NCBI GenBank assembly: GCA_918797485.1
Contig: CAKKNE010000001.1
Span: 1,674,001 to 1,738,000, forward strand
From: Pelagomonas calceolata
Lineage: Eukaryota > Sar > Pelagophyceae > Pelagomonadales > Pelagomonadaceae
DNA length: 64,000 bases
Direction: 5' to 3'
A program made the translations under genes and the position numbers. This document shows, piece by piece, positions 9,926 to 18,908 of this stretch (positions are counted from its first letter, which is position 1; each line of letters begins with the position of its first letter). The notes under the pieces are model-generated. The model made no database searches, was not told the origin of the DNA, and worked only from the letters and a program-made list of their open reading frames with translations.

Positions 9926-10744
9926 TTACTCATCTTCTCTGTCAGGGTTCGCGTTCCAAGCGTTCGCCGGGAATATTGCATCTGCGACCTCCGCGAGGAG
10001 CTCGCCCTCGCGGCGGTTTCGCCACTCTTGGAACGTGCGGCGCATATATTCATCGTAAACAAAACAATGGGATCTGTCGAGGAGGAACCTAGCAGCGGCT
10101 CTCGGATCATCCCATGTAAAAAGCCCCAGATCGGCCTGGGATTCTTGGAGCAGCGTTAATCTAGGTGTGTCAGTGTCATGGTTGAGAATATGAATTTTTG
10201 ACAACCACATGTTGATGAGACCACCCGTCCATCCTTCAGGTCCCATTCCCAGGTCGGCCGTCGTATAGCTCGGTTGTAGCCGGCGTACCCTATCGCATGC
10301 CAGTGCTTTCATGATTTGCCCGAGCCCATCAATAGACGGCACGACGACGTCCAGGAACCGTATAGCGCCCTCTAGTGAGTTGATGTGCGGGCCGAATGTC
10401 TCTGGAGGCCACCAGCTGGCTACTTCGATGAGGCACTCGCCGGGTGCTAACGCCCACGCCTCGCGAAGTAGGGCTCGCGTCGCGTCAGAAATGACAGGTT
10501 TCGCCCACCGTTTTTCATTGTTCAAAGTGTTATCCCCGGTTAGCTCAAAAGCCGCGAAGAGCTCGTCCCGCCCGCGCGCGCAAAATAACTTGAGCGGCCG
10601 CCATCGGCCCTTGGTCAGCGCGCGCCGCGCCGCCGACCGCAGACCGCGCGAGGCTTGTTTTGCGGTGGTGTGTACCTCGTCAAAAGGCACAAAGTCCAAG
10701 CACTTGGTCAGCACGTCGGCTGGGAGAGCGTCGAGCGGTGCCAT
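9926..10744 (-). CDS. F-box-like protein
   Basis: 272 aa from the ATG at 10744, chosen because MAPLDALPADVLTKCLDFVPFDEV is a typical start of an F-box (residues 4-45), and because the longer frame would run into the palindromic element at 10854. F-box proteins bring substrates to SKP1-cullin ubiquitin ligases (family knowledge). The rest (residues 50-272) has no recognisable LRR, WD or Kelch repeats; it contains ECLIEVASWWPPETFGPHI and an Arg-rich end. The substrate cannot be guessed. The RING gene next to it is divergently transcribed. Confidence 0.6.
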   Translation of the reverse strand: MAPLDALPADVLTKCLDFVPFDEVHTTAKQASRGLRSAARRALTKGRWRPLKLFCARGRDELFAAFELTGDNTLNNEKRWAKPVISDATRALLREAWALAPGECLIEVASWWPPETFGPHINSLEGAIRFLDVVVPSIDGLGQIMKALACDRVRRLQPSYTTADLGMGPEGWTGGLINMWLSKIHILNHDTDTPRLTLLQESQADLGLFTWDDPRAAARFLLDRSHCFVYDEYMRRTFQEWRNRREGELLAEVADAIFPANAWNANPDREDE

Positions 10745-10853
10745 TGGTGCTGGAGCTCGTTTGCAGTAGGAGTGCGGTAGAAATGCACTCCTAAGGCGCT
10801 GGTGTGCGATAGTGCGCCTGATTAAGCTATGCCCTAGACGATTTTGTGCGCCA

Positions 10854-10877
10854 GCTAGCGGCATGTAACACACTAGA
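10854..10877 (+). repeat. 24-bp imperfect palindrome, copy 3
   Basis: GCTAGCG, GCATGTAACA core, CACTAGA; the final C is replaced by A. It lies between the divergent F-box (110 bp) and RING (166 bp) start codons and points toward the RING gene. Confidence 0.65.
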
Positions 10878-11041
10878 AAGAATTCATTACTTCATGCGCC
10901 CGCAGAGCTCCGGATCGCCACACAAGCGGCACCCCAGACGCAACTTTGGCCCCAAACGCTGCTACCCCAGCCCGCGAAGGCAGCCCCAATACGCCACCGC
11001 CGCGCACAAGCTCCTGAAGGCAGCCCCACACACCAAGCACC

Positions 11042-11623
11042 ATGATCGTCTCCCTCGTCGTCGTAGTGTTAGTAGGCATCGGCTTCACGCGACTCACAAT
11101 GCTGGCATTGGAATTAAGGGACAACTTCGACGAGGACGAACCGTTAGATGTGGGGAGAAAACGCGTCGATTGTCACAATCGGATGCGCGCGATGACGAAG
11201 CCGGCCACACTGGTCTTCCGGAACGACAACCAGTTCGAGACGGAGGGCGTGCCGCGCTTCGAGCCCGGGTTGGTGACGCGGACGATCAACTCCATCCTGT
11301 GTCCGCGCGACGACGCGGACAAAGACGACGACGTCGAGAAGGGAATTACGGTGAAGGAGGTCGTCACCGACGACTCGGACTGCGACAACCTGCTGGATCC
11401 CACCGAGGCTTGTACTATTTGTTTTGAAAAAGCAAAAAATGCGGTGATTATTGGGTGCGGCCACGGCGGCCTCTGCTACAACTGTTCGATCGATATTTGT
11501 GTGACGTCGGGCATGTGTCCTTTTTGTCGAGCCGACATCGGGCAAGTGGTGACGATCGGGCTCGGGCGTTATGAAGTGGATGACGACGGCCGGAAGGTCG
11601 TGCCGGTCATAGGGCCTAAATAG
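11042..11623 (+). CDS. Membrane-anchored RING-finger protein, putative E3 ubiquitin ligase
   Basis: 193 aa. An N-terminal transmembrane segment (MIVSLVVVVLVGIGFTRL, residues 1-18) precedes an acidic middle. A C-terminal C3HC4 RING spans residues ~125-170: CTICFEKAKNAVIIGCGHGG, then LCYNC and CPFCRADI. Spacing fits the RING type found in MUL1/cIAP-like ligases. Expected role is E2-dependent ubiquitin transfer at a membrane; the membrane is unknown. The start is the first ATG after the palindromic element at 10854. Confidence 0.8.
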   Translation: MIVSLVVVVLVGIGFTRLTMLALELRDNFDEDEPLDVGRKRVDCHNRMRAMTKPATLVFRNDNQFETEGVPRFEPGLVTRTINSILCPRDDADKDDDVEKGITVKEVVTDDSDCDNLLDPTEACTICFEKAKNAVIIGCGHGGLCYNCSIDICVTSGMCPFCRADIGQVVTIGLGRYEVDDDGRKVVPVIGPK

Positions 11624-11628
11624 ATGTG

Positions 11629-12375
11629 CTACCTTAGTGGTGCTAGCAATTTCAGGAGCTCGGCGTAGGACCTCTGCGCTCGCTCGACGTCCTTCCGGGC
11701 CTTGCCGAGCATGGTTGCCGAGGGCGACTGGCCACCAGAACCCACAGATGTACTGTAGTCGGCGAACTGGGCCCCTGCGTGGCATATGACCGGTAAGGCG
11801 AGGGACATCGCGGCGATGGCGTATAGCAGGCACGTTCGACGCCGCGGCAAACCATACGCGTCCCCTTCCGCATCCTGTAGCTCGGCGAGGAACTGCTCCG
11901 ACGCCTCCGCGAAGGCGACGGCGTCGAAGGCGTCTGGTAAATCATTCGCCTTGAGGACGCCCCTGAGGCCTCCTCGAATTTTGAAGAGCGGCGAGGTCAC
12001 GCCCACGGTCCCGAGGTATCGGCGCACGCTGTCGCCATCGGTCGCGATGCGGTCCCAGTTCGCCGCAAGCTCGTCAAGCGTCTTCCCGCTCGCGTCGAGG
12101 AGCGGCAGGTATGCTTTGCACTTCGTGGCGTCGGCGACGTCGTAGGTGGCCTTGGCGGCGTCCACCGTTTTGGTGTCGTAGAGCGCGTTCGCGCGCCGCG
12201 GCAGCGTTACCAAGGGTGCGGCGAGGATGCAGCGGCGCGTCGCCAGCGCAATCGGCTGCATTGGTGCCGGCGGTCGCATCGCGGCCGTTGGATGCATCGC
12301 TGCGGGTCGCATCGCTGCGGCTTGCCGCACCGCTGCAGCTGCAGCAGCCAACAGCGTGGTGTGCAGGCCTCGCAT
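11629..12375 (-). CDS. Putative thylakoid-lumen protein
   Basis: 248 aa from MRGLHTTLLAAAAAAV (12375). The Ala-rich signal is followed by a Met/Pro/Ala linker and RRCILAAPLVTLPRRANA near residues 48-65, a twin-arginine-like hydrophobic stretch ending in an A-x-A cleavage site. This suggests a lumenal route across plastid membranes. The mature part (YDTKTVDAAKATYDVADA and RRYLGTVGVTSPLFKIRGGL) resembles small lumenal proteins of algae I cannot name. A second hydrophobic stretch (LLYAIAAMSLALPVICHA) near residue 185 could be a membrane segment. The stop lies 5 bp beyond that of the convergent RING gene. Confidence 0.6.
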   Translation of the reverse strand: MRGLHTTLLAAAAAAVRQAAAMRPAAMHPTAAMRPPAPMQPIALATRRCILAAPLVTLPRRANALYDTKTVDAAKATYDVADATKCKAYLPLLDASGKTLDELAANWDRIATDGDSVRRYLGTVGVTSPLFKIRGGLRGVLKANDLPDAFDAVAFAEASEQFLAELQDAEGDAYGLPRRRTCLLYAIAAMSLALPVICHAGAQFADYSTSVGSGGQSPSATMLGKARKDVERAQRSYAELLKLLAPLR

Positions 12376-12490
12376 GTCGCTCGTTTTGCAACGCAACTTC
12401 TTCACTATGAAATATGAGTCAGAACGTATTCAAACTCGTGCGCCTCCCGCGTAGCGTTGCAGGAGATGGGTTTTTCAGCCTCGCGCAGAA

Positions 12491-12514
12491 GCTAGCGGCA
12501 TGTAAGACACTAGC
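12491..12514 (+). repeat. 24-bp imperfect palindrome, copy 4
   Basis: GCTAGCG, GCATGTAAGA core, CACTAGC. This is the exact consensus. It lies between divergent starts at 12375 (minus) and 12563 (plus) and points toward the plus gene, only 49 bp away. Confidence 0.75.
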
Positions 12515-12562
12515 ATGAATGCAAAGCCTCGAGACGCTGCCCAGAGCGAGTAGCACGCAACA

Positions 12563-14485
12563 ATGATGGGGCCCGCAGCGCTTCTGTGCGTTGTGAGCTT
12601 ATTAGAAGCCGTGGCTGGCAGCGCGCTGGACAATGGCAGTCGACGGAGGCCGCCCGTGGCAACGTCGCGTGCGCTGGTGGTCGCGCGGGAGCGGCGGCTG
12701 ACAACAGCCGACTACGCATGGGTCGTGAGGCTCGCGGCCAGCGACGCCGCCTCGTACGACCGCTTCGGCTACTCCGTGGCGATCGACGGCGACACCATCG
12801 TAATTGGAGCGTCTGGTTGCATTTGGTCATATTGCAGTTCCATTGCAGGTTCGACCTACGTCTACCGCACGAGCGACGGCGGCGCCACTTGGGTCGAGAT
12901 GGCCAAGCTGACGGCCTCCGACGCCGCATCGAACGACCTCTTCGGCACCTCCGTGGCGATCTCCGGCGACACCATCGTGGTCGGAGCCCACGCCAAGAAC
13001 GATGGCACGGGTGCGGCCTACGTCTTCCGCACGAGCGATGGCTGGGACACGCACACAGAGATAAAGCTGACGGCCTCCGACGCCGCGGCGGGCGACCAGT
13101 TTGGCATTTCCGTGGCGATCGACGGGACCACCGTCGTGGTCGGGGCCTCCGGGAAAGATAGCGGCGACGATTGCACTTATGCGTACGACAACTGGAGCGG
13201 CAACTGGGAGTGGAGTGGCGACGATTGCGACCACGGTGCAGTCTACGTCTTCCTCACCACCGACGGCGGCGCCACGTACGACCAGGTCGCCAAGCTGACG
13301 GCCGCCGACGCCGCGTCGAACGACAAGTTCGGCTACTCCGTGGCGACTTGCACCACGGTCCTCTGTCCCGCCGCGGCGCTGTGCAAGTACGGCAACACCA
13401 TCGTGGTCGGGGCCCCCTATGATAACATCGACGGTGGTAATGGCGGTTATCAAATTGGTCAAGGCTCGGCCTACGTCTTCCAAACGAGCGACGGCGGTTC
13501 CTACGGCCAGGTGGACAAGCTGACGGCCGCCGACGCCGCAGTCGAAGACACCTTCGGCATTTCCGTGGCGATCGACGATGGCACCGTCGTGGTCGGAGCC
13601 TTCGACGCCAACGACTATAAAGGCGCAGCTTACGTCTTCCACGCGACCGACGACCTCCCCGCGTACTCCCAGGTGGCCATGCTGACGCCCAGCGACGCCA
13701 GGAGGAGCGCCTTCTTCGGCAACAGCGTGGCGATTGACGGCGACACCGTCGTGGTCGGAACCGGCGAATACGAAGCCGCCTACGTCTTCCGCACGACCGA
13801 TTACGGCTACACGTACCCCCAGGTGGACAAGCTGACCGCATCCGATCGCGAGGCGAGCTTCTTCGGCTCCTCCGTGGCGATCGACGACGGGACCGTCGTG
13901 GTCGGGGCAAAAGCCGACGAACACGACGGCGGCGACGGGTGGCCATCGAGAAAGGGCTCGGTCTATGTTCTCTCATCGGAGCCGCCGAAGTCCCGGCAGC
14001 AAAAGGACAAGGAAAAGGAAGAGAGTTCGGTTGCGGTGATCGCCGGCGCGGCCGCAGCCGTCGCGCTCCTGCTAGCCGTCGCCGCATTTTGGTTCTACCG
14101 TCGCCGCAAGGCCTCCATGATGGATAAGGCCCACGAGCTGACTCGCGCCAATCCAGAGCCGCTCAAACTGTCAGCACCGGAAGAAGCCACGACCCCAAAA
14201 GAAGAAGAGGCAACCATTCCCGTCGCCCCGGAAGGCGAGGAAGCATCTACCGAGCAACTGCCGCCGCCGCCGCCGCGAAGGTGGTTCTCGCGCGCCGAGC
14301 CTGAGCCTGAGCCTGCCGCGCCGAAAGCCGAGGAGATGTACAACCGGATAGCCGCCTGGTACCACGAGCCGGAGAACGGCGCGCTACGAGCAACTTGGGG
14401 CGCGTATCCGGACCCCGGAGAATTCCAGACGTGGCCCGGCTTCGTCGCGGTGACCAACGCATTCCTCGACCGCGAAGCCGGCTAA
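12563..14485 (+). CDS. FG-GAP beta-propeller type I membrane protein
   Basis: 640 aa. A signal peptide (MMGPAALLCVVSLLEAVAGS) is followed by seven repeats of about 55-65 residues with the pattern KLTASDAASNDLFGTSVAI-DGDTIVVGA and YVFRTSDGG, enough for one seven-bladed propeller as in integrin alpha heads and bacterial FG-GAP proteins. A transmembrane helix (VAVIAGAAAAVALLLAVAAFWFY) lies at ~490-513 and ends in basic RRRK. The ~120-residue cytoplasmic tail is Pro/Glu-rich and ends in a compact Trp-containing segment (YNRIAAWYHEPENG). Likely a cell-surface recognition or adhesion protein. The DNA repeats are strongly similar, suggesting recent blade duplication. Confidence 0.82.
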   Translation: MMGPAALLCVVSLLEAVAGSALDNGSRRRPPVATSRALVVARERRLTTADYAWVVRLAASDAASYDRFGYSVAIDGDTIVIGASGCIWSYCSSIAGSTYVYRTSDGGATWVEMAKLTASDAASNDLFGTSVAISGDTIVVGAHAKNDGTGAAYVFRTSDGWDTHTEIKLTASDAAAGDQFGISVAIDGTTVVVGASGKDSGDDCTYAYDNWSGNWEWSGDDCDHGAVYVFLTTDGGATYDQVAKLTAADAASNDKFGYSVATCTTVLCPAAALCKYGNTIVVGAPYDNIDGGNGGYQIGQGSAYVFQTSDGGSYGQVDKLTAADAAVEDTFGISVAIDDGTVVVGAFDANDYKGAAYVFHATDDLPAYSQVAMLTPSDARRSAFFGNSVAIDGDTVVVGTGEYEAAYVFRTTDYGYTYPQVDKLTASDREASFFGSSVAIDDGTVVVGAKADEHDGGDGWPSRKGSVYVLSSEPPKSRQQKDKEKEESSVAVIAGAAAAVALLLAVAAFWFYRRRKASMMDKAHELTRANPEPLKLSAPEEATTPKEEEATIPVAPEGEEASTEQLPPPPPRRWFSRAEPEPEPAAPKAEEMYNRIAAWYHEPENGALRATWGAYPDPGEFQTWPGFVAVTNAFLDREAG

Positions 14486-14507
14486 GTCAGTAGTGTCAAT
14501 GCAACTT

Positions 14508-15405
14508 CTAGATCTTACCCACCGGCCCCTTGTGGTTGCGCTCCAACGGGTTCTCCAGCGTCGACATGAGCGGCTCCCACTCGTCGGGCACGGCCGACAA
14601 GCCGCGGCCGTAGATGTGAATGTCCTTGAGGACGAGTACCTGCGACATCCGGCCCGCGAACGCCGCCGCCCAGCGCGCGAAGTGTCTCTGGTGCGCGGCT
14701 TCCGACTCGTAGCACTCGAGGAGCGTCACCGTCCGGCCGTCCGTAAAGAACTCGAACTCCAAGACGTCCGCGTGAGGAAATTCGGCGGCCTGCCAGTCGC
14801 GGACGAACGCGGCGACGGCGTCGAGGTCTCCAATGGCTTCGAATTCGACGCGCGCCTTGAACGCGTCGTCCGTTCCCGCGCGGCTGGGCGACGGCGGCGT
14901 CAAACTTCGCGCCGAGCGAGTACGGCGGTCGGCCCGCGCTCGGCGGACGGAAGTCGACCGCGAGGCTCTTCCCGCCCCAGGCGCATTTGATGAGCAGCAC
15001 CGGCGCTTCGAGCCAGTTCCCCACCACCCAGCCGAAACCGAGCTCGGGCCCGATCTTCGCGGGGCGGGTTGGTCCCTCGACCGCGCCATAGCCGACGGTG
15101 AGCGGTCCGCGGCGGTGAAGATATCTAATCCACACGTCGTCGCGCTTGCGCCACTGGCCGGCGGCCGTGGCGTACTTCGCGAAGCGGGGCGCGGTCGCGG
15201 GATCCCGCAGGAGAAACTCGAGCGAGCCGCGACCACCGTTGCGCTGTGGTTCCGCGGCGACGAAGCCGTGTCCCTCCATGTTCGACTGCCCGGCGAGGAT
15301 GAAAACCTGCAGCGGCTTTTTCTCCGTCGCGCCGGCCGGAGCCGCGAAACCGAGCGCGCCAAGGGCCAGGACCGGGAGCAGAACTTTGAACGCTGGTTTC
15401 ATCAT
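14508..15405 (-). CDS. SASA-type carbohydrate acetylesterase-like domain joined to an alpha-beta-barrel domain
   Basis: The first half (from ATG 15405) has a bacterial-looking signal peptide (KVLLPVLALGALGFAAPAGA), then LQVFILAGQSNMEGHGF with the nucleophile Ser, and KIGPELGFGWVVG, LLIKCAWGGKSLAVDF. These are typical of sialate O-acetylesterase/CE6-like SGNH proteins. The family's C-terminal part with the catalytic Asp/His is missing. The second half lies in another frame (FKARVEFEAIGDLDAVAAF, VTLLECYESEAAHQRHF) and resembles a ferredoxin-like dimeric barrel (ABM-like). A 40-nt GT-AG intron at 14884-14923 would join them (285 aa) but is unproven; a frameshift or gene decay is the alternative. 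Possible transfer from bacteria (inference). Confidence 0.55.
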
Positions 15406-15771
15406 TGGTGTGGGTGCAGCAGAGGGATCAGAGCGCGGTGAAAATGATCTCTGAGTGCAGTCTCTCGCCGTGGGTTTGCGTTATACGAGTCGTGTCCGCT
15501 CGCCCGGCGACAGCATGCGTTCTCATGATTAATCAGCGATGTTTTGACGTCTCGATTGACGCGCGACGTGCGTTTGCTGTGGGTTTATTGAGGCTGGGCC
15601 AAAAGCTCGTCTTTTTGAGACGGGTTTTCGCCGACTATACGAGGCCCAATTCCTCGGCCCCGAGTAGGCCAGGACGTAATCGGACACGATCGCACGATGC
15701 GGGACGCTCTCTCTGACGAAACGCCGGCCGCGCGCGCCCCGACGCCGGACAAGAAAAGACCATAACCAATA
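15406..15771. other. Intergenic, no feature seen
   Basis: 366 bp between the esterase-like gene start and the formin stop. No palindromic element, no repeat, no coding signature. Confidence 0.45.
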
Positions 15772-18429
15772 TTAAGTAAGAACAGCGCTATGTGCCCGTC
15801 TTCTCGGACGATTGTCCCTCTCTCCTCGTTCAACCTCCACATCCCCCGACGACGCGCGCCGCGTGACCGCTAAAGATTTCTGCAAGGACGCCTCCCGCCG
15901 CGCAACCCTAGAAGCCTGGGCCACGGCCCCATCGAGGGCCCGCAAGAACGCACCCACCGTCGTAAACACGTAGGACGCCTTCGCGGGCGCGGCCGCATCA
16001 TCAGCTACCGGCTCGCCAAAGTACTCGCAGACGGCGCGCAGTTTCAGCGCCATGGGTGCCAAGCGTCGTCGATCCAGCGCATCCAAGGACCGCCTTGATT
16101 GATCACAGAAGGAGCCTAATCGTGCCACTCGCCGCCCGGCCGACGCGTGCGCCGAGGCTCGTGCTATTGACATCTGACTCCCGGAGGAGGCCCACTTCCT
16201 TCTACGCCTACAAGGGTCGCGCGCGCCCATGAGCGACCGTTCCCTCGATAACGAATCGTTCTCCTCCTTCCTGAGGTCCGAGTCCGCTTCAGCTCTCAGC
16301 TTCTGGACCGTGGCCAGACCGGCCTTGAGTCTTCTAGCTTCATTGCGGAAGTCCTCGATGGGCACTCGTGACGCGTTGGCGACCTTCGTCTTCAGGGACA
16401 CGACGACTTCCGTCAACACGCGGGCGTGGCCCCGCTTCAGCAGGCCCTGGACGACGTAGTCCAGCACCGAGGTTTGTCTATCTCGTCCTTTGGTCTTCAC
16501 GATCGCGAGCAGCGAGCCCAATCTAATTCCGCGCGCGTCGCCGATGGACGTGCCGGCGTTCATGGCGTTCCCGACGGCCAAAATGCGTTGCAATACTAAA
16601 GTCAAGCCTCGACTTTGTACTAACGATTGCGCGGCGTCGATGGCCACGCGCGACCCCTCGTCGATCTTGTCGTAGCGCTCCTGGAAACTTGCTCTTAATT
16701 TCGCCGCTTGCAGATACTCCTGGTGCCGAGGGACGCGAGAAGTCGCCAGAATGAAGCGCTCGGCCGGCGAGCCTAAGTTATATGCAGCTACATTGGGCCG
16801 CGCCGCCCGCTCCGCGTGGAACCACTGGATGACCGATTCCGTCTCCTTTTTTGTGGGGAGGACTTCCTGTAACCTCTCAAGTGCATCGATCGGCAACGCG
16901 GCGGCGCACTCCGCAACGGCGCGCCAGACCCTGTCAAAATCGCCTCGGAACTTGCGAGAAGCGATAGCTAACGCTATGGTCGCATTCTGGGCCCGTTTCG
17001 CATCGAGCGGCGACGCCCGTATCGCCAGGTGCTGCGGGCTTTTCCGTCGCACCGGCGCCGTCGACGCCTTCGCACTGAAGATGTCCTTCAAATCAGTTAA
17101 ATCCTCCGCATCTAATTCACCATCTAATTCCGCAAAAGTATCGCCGCCGTTCCACACACTCTTTTTGGCGTGGGAGTCCATCTTCTCCCAGTGCAAAGCG
17201 ATCGTCGCGCGTTGCGGCTCGGCGGGGCTCGTCGGCGACGTGACCGTCCTCTCCTGGGATACGGACTCGGTCGGCTCCAGCTTGTGGAGCTTCCGGAACC
17301 TCGCCTTCAGCTGCTCGCTGCAGCCGTCCATCTGCATCCTTGCTAACACTCCTTCGGCGGCGACGCCGAACTTCTTCATCTTGAGATAGGCCGCCAGCGG
17401 ATCCGGTTGTTCGGGCTTCTTGAGCTGCGGCTGGCGCTTGGCGAGCATGGCGTTCAACGCGTCGGGCGACGGCTTCGACGCGGGTGTTTCCGGCTTGTTG
17501 TGCCTCGAAAGGCCGGCTCCCAACTTGCCCAGATCCCGCGAGACCTTCGCCGAGATCTCTGGCGACCAGCCCTCGGATTGGAGCCGCTGTTCCAAGTCGT
17601 CGGGTCGCAGACCAGCGACTAACAACGACACGGCCACGCCGTAGGCCTCCTGCTCGTTCGCGCCGTCCACACTCGGTGAGGACTTGGGCCGCGGGTCCGT
17701 GACCTGCGTGGACATCAACCGGTGAGTCTCGTGACCTCCACGCCATCGAGCAGATGCGGTGACGGGAAACGTCGCGTCGATGGCGTAGAACCGCCACGCC
17801 ATCGAGCAGATGCCGCGATGGAGACACCATCGCGTCGATGGCGTGGGGCGCATGAACTTTGATTCCGCACGGGCCGTTGCCGTGGTCGCGTCGTCCTCGG
17901 CATCATCCAAACCCTCCTTTGGTGGAGGCGGCTCGTAGCCCGGCTTCACGACGACGACCGTGTCGGCGTCGACGTTCAGCAGAGCGGCGAGTCGTTTGGC
18001 GTCCGGCGACAGCGAGATACCAGACCCTCGCCCTAGTTTAGCTTTCCGAAAACTAGAAGGCATCTCCGGCGGTGGCGGCGGCCGCGGTCGCGCCGAACCG
18101 CAGACGCCGCACTTCCCGTGGTTCTCGACGTTCAGGAAGGTGCACTGGGGACACGTCCAGGACTCGGGCTTTTTAACGGGAGAGGCGTCCTTGACCTCCT
18201 CCTCGTAGGACGGCTTTCTTCCACGGGGATCTTCATCCAAAGGTGGTATCGGCCTAGGACTGTCCCCAAAGGACCTCCTTCTAGGTGAGCACGCTTCGCT
18301 CGAGTCGAGGGAATCGGACTTACCATTGCGCACCCAGGCCGCGTCCGTGGCATCCAACTCGTCCTCGTAGGAGGTGGAGGACCACCAGGGCGCCGTCGCC
18401 TTGCCGACGGCCTTGACGAGGCCCTCCAT
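15772..18429 (-). CDS. Formin (FH2) with N-terminal RanBP2-type zinc finger
   Basis: 826 aa after removing an in-frame intron (17704-17880). Residues ~90-120 hold a RanBP2 zinc finger (SWTCPQCTFLNVENHGKCGVC), followed by RPRPPPPPE, a minimal proline stretch in place of a long FH1. The FH2 domain fills the second half: ALHWEKMDSHAKKSVWNG, SPLDAKRAQNATIALAIASR, LPTKKE, ERFILATSRVPRHQEYLQA, LQRILAVGNAMNAGTSIGDARGI, matching the lasso, knob and post regions. Formins nucleate and elongate actin filaments (family knowledge). The zinc finger may bind ubiquitin or RNA (inference). A short polyproline run implies weak profilin recruitment. Ends in a basic tail. Confidence 0.88.
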   Translation of the reverse strand: MEGLVKAVGKATAPWWSSTSYEDELDATDAAWVRNGKSDSLDSSEACSPRRRSFGDSPRPIPPLDEDPRGRKPSYEEEVKDASPVKKPESWTCPQCTFLNVENHGKCGVCGSARPRPPPPPEMPSSFRKAKLGRGSGISLSPDAKRLAALLNVDADTVVVVKPGYEPPPPKEGLDDAEDDATTATARAESKFMRPTPSTRWCLHRGICSMAWRFYAIDATFPVTASARWRGGHETHRLMSTQVTDPRPKSSPSVDGANEQEAYGVAVSLLVAGLRPDDLEQRLQSEGWSPEISAKVSRDLGKLGAGLSRHNKPETPASKPSPDALNAMLAKRQPQLKKPEQPDPLAAYLKMKKFGVAAEGVLARMQMDGCSEQLKARFRKLHKLEPTESVSQERTVTSPTSPAEPQRATIALHWEKMDSHAKKSVWNGGDTFAELDGELDAEDLTDLKDIFSAKASTAPVRRKSPQHLAIRASPLDAKRAQNATIALAIASRKFRGDFDRVWRAVAECAAALPIDALERLQEVLPTKKETESVIQWFHAERAARPNVAAYNLGSPAERFILATSRVPRHQEYLQAAKLRASFQERYDKIDEGSRVAIDAAQSLVQSRGLTLVLQRILAVGNAMNAGTSIGDARGIRLGSLLAIVKTKGRDRQTSVLDYVVQGLLKRGHARVLTEVVVSLKTKVANASRVPIEDFRNEARRLKAGLATVQKLRAEADSDLRKEENDSLSRERSLMGARDPCRRRRKWASSGSQMSIARASAHASAGRRVARLGSFCDQSRRSLDALDRRRLAPMALKLRAVCEYFGEPVADDAAAPAKASYVFTTVGAFLRALDGAVAQASRVARREASLQKSLAVTRRASSGDVEVERGERDNRPRRRAHSAVLT
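17704..17880 (-). mobile_element. Introner element 2 (177-nt intron in the formin gene)
   Basis: On the minus strand it begins in GCAACGGCC with the terminal motif CCGTGCGGAATCAA and ends TTGATGTCCACGCAG before GTCACGGA. The interior carries two head-to-tail copies of a ~70-bp unit, each with GCGTCGATGGCGT and the inverted GCCATCGAGCAGATGC. Length is a multiple of three and the frame is open throughout, so retention would insert 59 residues. In phase, the 5' splice site is GC, not GT, so splicing is inferred from the family pattern and the foreign, Arg/Trp-rich peptide it would encode. Confidence 0.75.
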
Positions 18430-18908
18430 CTGTGGCCTGTGGGCCTGGGGGGCTGCCCCCGGTCCCTACGATGAGCCCGCTGGGGGGACTGCCCTAGGGC
18501 GCTCGTTCCGATGAATAACTCATGCTCGCGGGGCAGTGCTTTGGGTGTGCCGTTCCGCGCGCGTGCGGCTTCCCCGATGTAGTGCTCCCCAGCGCAGCGT
18601 GCCCCGCACGAAACGCGAGGAGCCGAACGCCGCTCCCACTCGTCTTTGGAGTGTCGCCAGTCATCGTCAAACTCCCGGGAGGGTCGCAACGCCTCCGACT
18701 CTCCGACCCCAGTCTCAACAAAACCACGCCCGGCGTCATCGCCTCGACGCTCCGTGTACGCGAGACTAGCCAACTTATTCGTCGCTAGACCGCTGTCTAT
18801 CAACGCATTGCTCTATTCGACGAGCGCTGCTGCAACGATTCGTTTTCGCGGCACGCACGTCAACAAAAACACGCTCTCTGACTCCCAGGGCTGCTGTTTC
18901 ACGCGACC
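18430..18908. other. Divergent intergenic region
   Basis: 479 bp between the formin (minus) and the chlorophyll-binding protein (plus). No palindromic element and no clear TATA box were found. It should hold the promoter of a light-harvesting-type gene. Confidence 0.5.

Noticed and set aside
12827-13924. A 365-codon minus-strand frame opposite the FG-GAP gene
   Set aside because: A repetitive mirror image of the FG-GAP repeats; no independent signature.
14893-14914. A 22-nt alternative intron in the esterase-like gene
   Set aside because: In frame, but shorter than any known intron here; the 40-nt version with GTACTC is less unlikely, and both remain unproven.
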